Shown here piece after piece: positions 59,860-64,000 of a stretch of 64,000 nt of DNA. A model generated the notes under the pieces. It was not told the DNA's origin, did not search any database, and saw only the letters and a list, made by a program, of their open reading frames with translations. This DNA comes from Isoetes taiwanensis. Its lineage: Eukaryota > Streptophyta > Lycopodiopsida > Isoetales > Isoetaceae. Each line of letters opens with the position of its first letter. Positions within the stretch are counted from its first letter, which is position 1. Position numbers and translations under genes: made by a program. Where the stretch lies: positions 7,373,890 to 7,437,889 of the forward strand of contig JAJEKV010000030.1 in assembly GCA_021234155.1 (NCBI GenBank), in the 5' to 3' direction.

Positions 59860-60310
59860 ATGCCGCTCTTCAAGAAAATCCCACTGGCCGAAGCTCTGAA
59901 TCCTGCAAGCATGCAAAGAAAAATAAATATGTGCATTATGGATGAAGTTGTGAACAACTTTGGGGAGCACCGGACGCTTTATCGCCCAACCACAGAGCTC
60001 AGAATGCAAATGCGCCGGGATCAACTTTATTCTCAACCCCCGCATTTGGCACCCTCCAAAGAGGCTTTTCGACATTAGTCTCTATGCTACATTTATCCTT
60101 TCTCGCTTGGGACTTCTTGAACCCCTTCGGGATTTAGGAAGAAAGGCTAGAACAGCTGAAGGATGTCCTTATCATGGTTTTTGGCCCATTCCGGATCAAT
60201 ACATACCCCATCATTCCATTTTGTGAGAAGTAGCACCATTACGCAGGCTTTTTGTGGATATGTGAGATCCTCTTGTGTCATTTCTAGGTTCTAGTCAGGA
60301 TACTACATGC
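59860..60310 (+). pseudogene. Unknown gene, copy A (truncated, frameshifted)
   Basis: It starts ATG CCG CTC TTC at 59860 and matches the first ~155 codons of the gene at 63011: NMCIMDEVVNNFGEHR, then RLFDISLYATFILSRLGLLEPL, then a HGF block. Frame changes occur near 59960 and 60140, so only the first 72 codons are in one frame. Similarity to copy B fades at about 60310. I do not recognise the family. The product is described under copy B. Confidence 0.7.
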
Positions 60311-61020
60311 ATGGGGATACACGCAGTTCATGCTGGCGCTAACATAGAACCCATAAGCAGGAATGCGACGTCATTACGTGAAGACGCTCCAATAGGAATC
60401 GCACCAGAGTCTAAACCTATAAGTTTTCATTAAAATTGTAAGTGTAACAGCACCTCTCTTTAATAAACCAATCTCCATGTATTATCCGGACGTGAGGTAA
60501 TTTGGCATGCAATGATTCAGCGTATTTGCTAATCACTTCCATGCATTTATGTATATTTTCTCGATGAAGTGATAAGTATGGGGAGGGCTCTTCACGCTTT
60601 TAAGGGAGCACCCATTTTGAACTGTACACGGGTGTGATTGCCAATTTCCACAACGCGAAGGGAGCCTTATTTTCAGAATCGCCGCCACAAGGCGAAATTG
60701 TTAGCCTTAATTTATGGAGTGCCTATTTTGCACCGTACTACTATAAAACCATTATTAAGAGCTGAGTCTTGTGAACAAATAAATATGGGCTGCACGTATG
60801 CAAATCATATACATGTATTAATTGAAGGAAGTTACATCGTTGTATATATATCTCTTCCTTATCTTATCCCCGGCTCCCTTCCACCGCCTCGTGCATTCTC
60901 AACCGGCCTTTGAGCGTACCCATGCCTCGTTTTTATCCTATTGAGCCTTCTTGCTAAGCACCTTAGCCAAAGTCGTGGCATGTTGTGCCTTTTCCATCTT
61001 TTCAAGCTTATACATAATCC
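60311..61020. other. Spacer, nothing recognised
   Basis: Sequence between copy A and the 208-codon minus-strand ORF. Short frames only (for example 60638-60913 plus, 91 codons, unrecognised). Confidence 0.5.
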
Positions 61021-61647
61021 TTATGTAAAACCATTGACACATTTGTTGCAATGAGTTACCGCACCCACCTCGGTATTGGGTAAACCTAAAAAAATATTCT
61101 TAGCTTGTTTATATGACTTTTCGATTCTCTGTGTATTCCATATACCCAAACACCCATACTTCTTTGCAAACCAAAGACTATGGGCTTGAAGTATATGAAT
61201 GTAATGAGTAATATTGTATTCTCCCCATGCATCTATAAATGACTCAGTGCAATCAACAACTGCCAACTTATCAACTACCATTTCCTTCTCTGCGAGTAAA
61301 TGCACAAGAACGTCGAGATTCCTCCATGCCTTTATCTTCTTAATCTTTGCCCTCCCACGCGCAGCCCGGTTATCTTCAGCTGCCAAAAGGTCTTTATAGC
61401 CCTCCCACTTGCCAAATGACAAGGTTCCGTTCATATGTAATTTAGTGCAAGGTATGAATCTTTTTGCGTTCACTCCACCCATCGGTACCTTACCTCCCCT
61501 CTCAGAATCTTGAAGTATTTTATAATCACCACCATGAAGTCCAATATTAAAAAGTACTTTCTCCATATCTTTCATGCAACTTTCTCTGGCTGATTGAGGG
61601 GACTTATTCATGGAAAAAAGAATCCTCATGTATGCTCTAGGGGCCAT
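61021..61647 (-). CDS. Uninterrupted 208-aa protein, transposase-like C-terminal module
   Basis: This is the longest uninterrupted frame in the window. It starts ATG at 61647, with an in-frame TGA 24 bases upstream, and ends TAA at 61021. The N-terminal half is basic with two PMGG/NGT turns. The middle is charged and helical (AAEDNRAARGRAKIKKIKAW). The C-terminal part reads ITHYIHILQAHSLWFAKKYG, then GIWNTQRIEKSYKQAKNIF and a CNKC pair. The pattern TxYxHxLxxHxxxFxxKYGxL...xxIEKxxxxxK resembles, from memory, the end of large uncharacterised transposase-like proteins of algae, early plants and animals; no family name is claimed. It lies between the two histone-block copies on the opposite strand. 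Lack of any stop among so many dead genes suggests it is recent or under selection. Confidence 0.5.
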   Translation of the reverse strand: MAPRAYMRILFSMNKSPQSARESCMKDMEKVLFNIGLHGGDYKILQDSERGGKVPMGGVNAKRFIPCTKLHMNGTLSFGKWEGYKDLLAAEDNRAARGRAKIKKIKAWRNLDVLVHLLAEKEMVVDKLAVVDCTESFIDAWGEYNITHYIHILQAHSLWFAKKYGCLGIWNTQRIEKSYKQAKNIFLGLPNTEVGAVTHCNKCVNGFT

Positions 61648-61737
61648 TAGAACCGAGTTTGGTACACCTCAATCAGGATACCAGAAACACATTCAAGGAG
61701 TTATCAATACTTTACGGTCCCTTCCCTTTGTTGGGAA

Positions 61738-62430
61738 ATGACAAGAGTGTTGTTATATTCGATCAGTCGAAGGGCACAGAGGAACAGAGCCAGGGGGGGA
61801 GATACAGACATGGGTGATCAGGGGGATAATGGACATGGGCAGGGTGCTCTAGAGAAGGGGCATAGGGATGGTGATACATTGAAGCCCAGTTCCAGTGGAA
61901 GAACTCCCCGCCGTAAGCAGAAGAGAACCCCCAAGAAGTCCGTCCAACAGGGAAATCGAAGACAAATTTCTAGTTGGAGACAAGCTATGAGATATTCGGC
62001 CAAGGAGACGGACAAGTATGGGAATAAGTGAAAGCCGAAGGAAGGGGAGTCCAATGTTAGATATGGGGGCTCTGAGAAGTTGAAGGATGCTACTCCTGGC
62101 GTGCAAGCTCTACGGGAGATCAGGTACTGGCAAGCGCACGCTCAGCCTCTGATTCCAAAGCTCGCCTTTGCTAGACTGGTGAAGCTCGAGATGTCAGATA
62201 TTTACCAGAAGAGAAAGGAAGGAAGGAAGAAGAGGAGGGAGAAAACCCCAGATTATGTTCCGCCCGTGGAGGACGAGGTAAACAGAATTCAAGCAGAGGC
62301 TTTGGATATTTTACAGGAGGCAGCCGATGCTCATCTAGTTAGCTTCTTCGAGGACATTGTCAAATGTTGTGTGCATAGGGAGCGTGTCACTGTGCAGGAG
62401 AGGGACAATAACCTAGCAAGGTACTTCTGA
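61738..62430 (+). pseudogene. Histone H3-fold variant, CENH3-like, copy B (one in-frame stop)
   Basis: A single reading frame runs from ATG 61738 (or the conserved ATG 61810, preferred because copy A shares it) to TGA 62428-62430, broken only by TGA at 62029-62031. Numbered from 61810 it has 206 codons. Residues 1-90 are a long basic tail (PRRKQKRTPKKS) unlike the H3 tail. From about 96: PGVQALREIR (alpha-N), LIPKLAFARLV (alpha-1), then loop 1 expanded by about 20 residues (RKEGRKKRREK, 135-145), RIQAEALDILQEAADAHLVS (alpha-2), FFEDIVKCCVHRERVTV and NLARYF. H3 has PGTVALREIR, LIRKLPFQRLV, ALQEACEAYLVGLFED and [20 protein letters not shown]. LIP in place of LIR, the new tail and the longer loop 1 favour a centromeric CENH3-type variant over canonical H3. 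No introns interrupt the fold, so a processed copy is possible. The stop at codon 74 makes it a likely pseudogene unless translation starts downstream. Confidence 0.8.
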
Positions 62431-62445
62431 GGATGCCTCCATTAG

Positions 62446-63010
62446 GAGGAGTTTTGTAACCATATCATGGAATTAATATGTGTTTTTTTGTATTGTCTCT
62501 TTTAGCTCATAACTTTAAGTTCTCTTGTTATAATACATATAGTTGTCTTGATGTATTGGGCTCTTCTAACCTTCTTGGGTTGGCTAATGCGGATCATTGC
62601 CACGGTGCAAAATCTATGGGAGGGTCTATTTCGTATATCTGTGGGAGAGTCTACTTCACACCGTGGCCATGGTGCAAAAAAGATGGTTCCACAATTTATA
62701 GGAGGTCCTATTTCACACCGTGGCGACGATGCATAATTTTCTTACTGTTTCAGCCAGTTGTTGTGCAAATTTGAAACTATGTGTTAGAGTATTGTAGCAA
62801 CATTATTGATGTGTACTATAGTAGCATTACTGATGTGCACTGTAGCAGCATAGTATATACATAATGTATATACACAATATATGCATAATTTCTCTCTAAA
62901 TAGACATCTCTGTTTTCAATTTCCTTATTTCGTTCCCCGTCTTCCTCTTTTCAGCCTGGCTATTGCAGTCTTCTCCTTGTCTGTTCTATATCAACTAGTT
63001 TTTTTTGCAA
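62446..63010 (+). repeat. Spacer of copy B with ~60-bp tandem units
   Basis: 62470-62610 matches copy A. At 62601-62740 there are two and a bit units (starts 62601, 62668, 62725) built on CCACGGTGCAAAA...TTTCACACCGTGG, so adjacent units form CACCGTGGC-CATGGTGC palindromes. The rest is AT-rich with TATACATAATGTATATAC-type words and ends in a T-run just before the next ATG. Confidence 0.7.
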
Positions 63011-63968
63011 ATGCTGGCTCTTCAAGAAAATTCTCGCTGGGCTGAGCCAGACTCACTGCAAGCATGCAACACAAGAAATATGTGCACTATGGATGAAGTT
63101 GTTAACAACTTTTGGGAGCACCGATCGTGCCATCGTCCAACCACAAAGCTCACAATGCAGCTAACCAACTTCGTTCTCGACTGCTATGCTTCTTGGCACC
63201 CTCCAATGGTTGACATTAGTCCTTCTTATGCTACATTAACACTTTCTGCTTTGGGACTTCTTGAACCCCCTTCAGATTTGGAAGAAAGGCTAGAACAGTT
63301 GAAGGATATCCTTTATCATGGTTTTTTGGCCCATTCTCTGGATTCATACATACCCCTGATCATTCCATCTTATGAGAAGAGCAACATTATAAGTCTTTTG
63401 TGGATATTGGTCAGATCCTCTTCCGTTCCCTTTTCAACATCTTGTGGTTACTCTCTAGGTTCCGGAGCTGGGATACAATTGTATGGGATGATCCTAGAGT
63501 ATCTTGATGATCCTAGAGTATCTTGAGTTTCTTCGAGGATCAGGAAGGAACACATTTGATGACCATTCTCCTTTCTGTCAGTCTTCAAAGGATCCAGTCT
63601 TTCAGAACAATCTGGCTTCATCAATGGAGTCATTTCTTATGAGGACAGGTCACGTACATTATCAGAAGGATAGTGAAGACTTGTGGGCTGCTATCTTCTG
63701 CAGAGAGGTTGTACAAATCTATTGCTTATGGACGTTTTTGATGAACAACAACTTCAGCCTTACTGAGAGGCAGTTATCCAGATACAGGTCCATGTATTAC
63801 AACCATAAGCAGCTTGATGATATGTATGGATCTCTATTGATTCTCTTCGGGGACAAGGACAAATTTTGCCTTTTCTATAATAACAGCTGGGCTGCTAAGT
63901 CCTACACTTTTGGAACAACTAATGCCTTTAATGCCTATTTCAATTCCATTTTCTTTGCTGAATTTTAA
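63011..63968 (+). pseudogene. Unknown gene, copy B (312 codons, broken by a 19-bp duplication)
   Basis: The frame starts ATGCTGGCTC at 63011 and runs to 63523, where a perfect 19-bp tandem duplication (63487-63505 and 63506-63524) adds one base to the frame and creates a stop. After it, the frame continues unbroken to TAA at 63966-63968. Without the duplication it would be one frame of about 312 codons. The product is soluble-looking with a hydrophobic middle (YATLTLSALGLLEPP, IISLLWILV) and an aromatic-rich C-terminal third (FYNNSWAAKSYTFGTTNAFN). Notable pieces are MDEVVNNFWEH near the start and LTERQLSRYRSMYYNHKQLDDM. I recognise no family. It lies 0.57 kb downstream of the histone-like gene, and this order is the same in copy A. 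Confidence 0.6.
63487..63524 (+). repeat. Perfect 2 x 19-bp tandem duplication
   Basis: GATGATCCTAGAGTATCTT twice with no mismatch. Nineteen is not a multiple of three, so it shifts the frame. Perfect identity indicates a recent event or an assembly or sequencing artefact. Confidence 0.95.
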
Positions 63969-64000
63969 ACTTTTCACCCTTCTGAGCATTCCTTCTGTCC

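Noticed and set aside
61738-62430. Canonical replication-type histone H3
   Set aside because: The conserved H3 tail (ARTKQTARKS type) is absent, loop 1 is ~20 residues too long and LIP replaces LIR, so a diverged variant fits better, although descent from canonical H3 is not excluded.
62478-62774. 98-codon frame after the histone gene (and its partner at 59135)
   Set aside because: It falls in the spacer with GGTGC-type tandem units. The two copies do not keep the same frame beyond the first ~40 codons.

Overview
This is a repeat-dominated window from a plant nuclear genome, most likely a land plant with a large genome. The evidence is the transposon set: two L1-type LINEs in which plant-style endonuclease and reverse-transcriptase blocks can be read, one of them with an ORF1 of the plant DUF4283 type; two Ty3/gypsy LTR retrotransposons of the Tat/Athila type; and a Helitron helicase. 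Almost everything is decayed. Protein homology survives as short in-frame blocks separated by frameshifts and stops. No rRNA, convincing tRNA, CRISPR array or bacterial-type operon is present. The species cannot be named from this sequence.

Layout. 1-5.6 kb: AT-rich decayed DNA with no recognisable gene. 5.7-10.0 kb: LINE-1 (minus strand), inserted in an ~83-bp tandem repeat. 10.6-12.1 kb: Helitron helicase pseudogene (minus). 12.2-15.4 kb: small repeats, palindromes and an AT-rich dispersed repeat. 15.45-24.98 kb: complete but dead Ty3/gypsy element I, with two LTRs and a perfect 5-bp target duplication CCAAT. 25-31 kb: AT-rich repeats, including an inverted pair ~4.2 kb apart that encloses a ~540-bp fold-back element. 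31-35.7 kb: no gene. 35.8-40.7 kb: LINE-2 (minus) with ORF1, endonuclease and RT remnants. 41-47 kb: decayed DNA with short tandem and inverted repeats. 47.2-63.97 kb: the most interesting part.

The right-hand 17 kb holds two direct copies of a block containing a histone H3-fold gene (CENH3-like, with an unusually long basic loop 1) followed by an unrecognised gene. Copy A (47.2-60.3 kb) is split by a ~1.46-kb insertion in its N-terminal tail and by a 9.8-kb Tat-like LTR retrotransposon (element II, 49.14-58.94 kb) inserted inside the histone fold. Copy B (61.7-63.97 kb) is nearly complete. Its histone frame is open for 231 codons except for one in-frame TGA, and it ends at a second TGA. Copy A has CAA and CGA at these two positions, which points to CpG decay of ancestral CGA codons. 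The downstream gene in copy B is one frame of ~312 codons broken only by a perfect 19-bp tandem duplication. Between the copies, on the minus strand, lies an uninterrupted 208-codon ORF that resembles the C-terminal part of transposase-like proteins.

The genes do not form a pathway. The window is best read as a duplicated, CENH3-like-bearing segment that later became a target for nested retrotransposon insertion.
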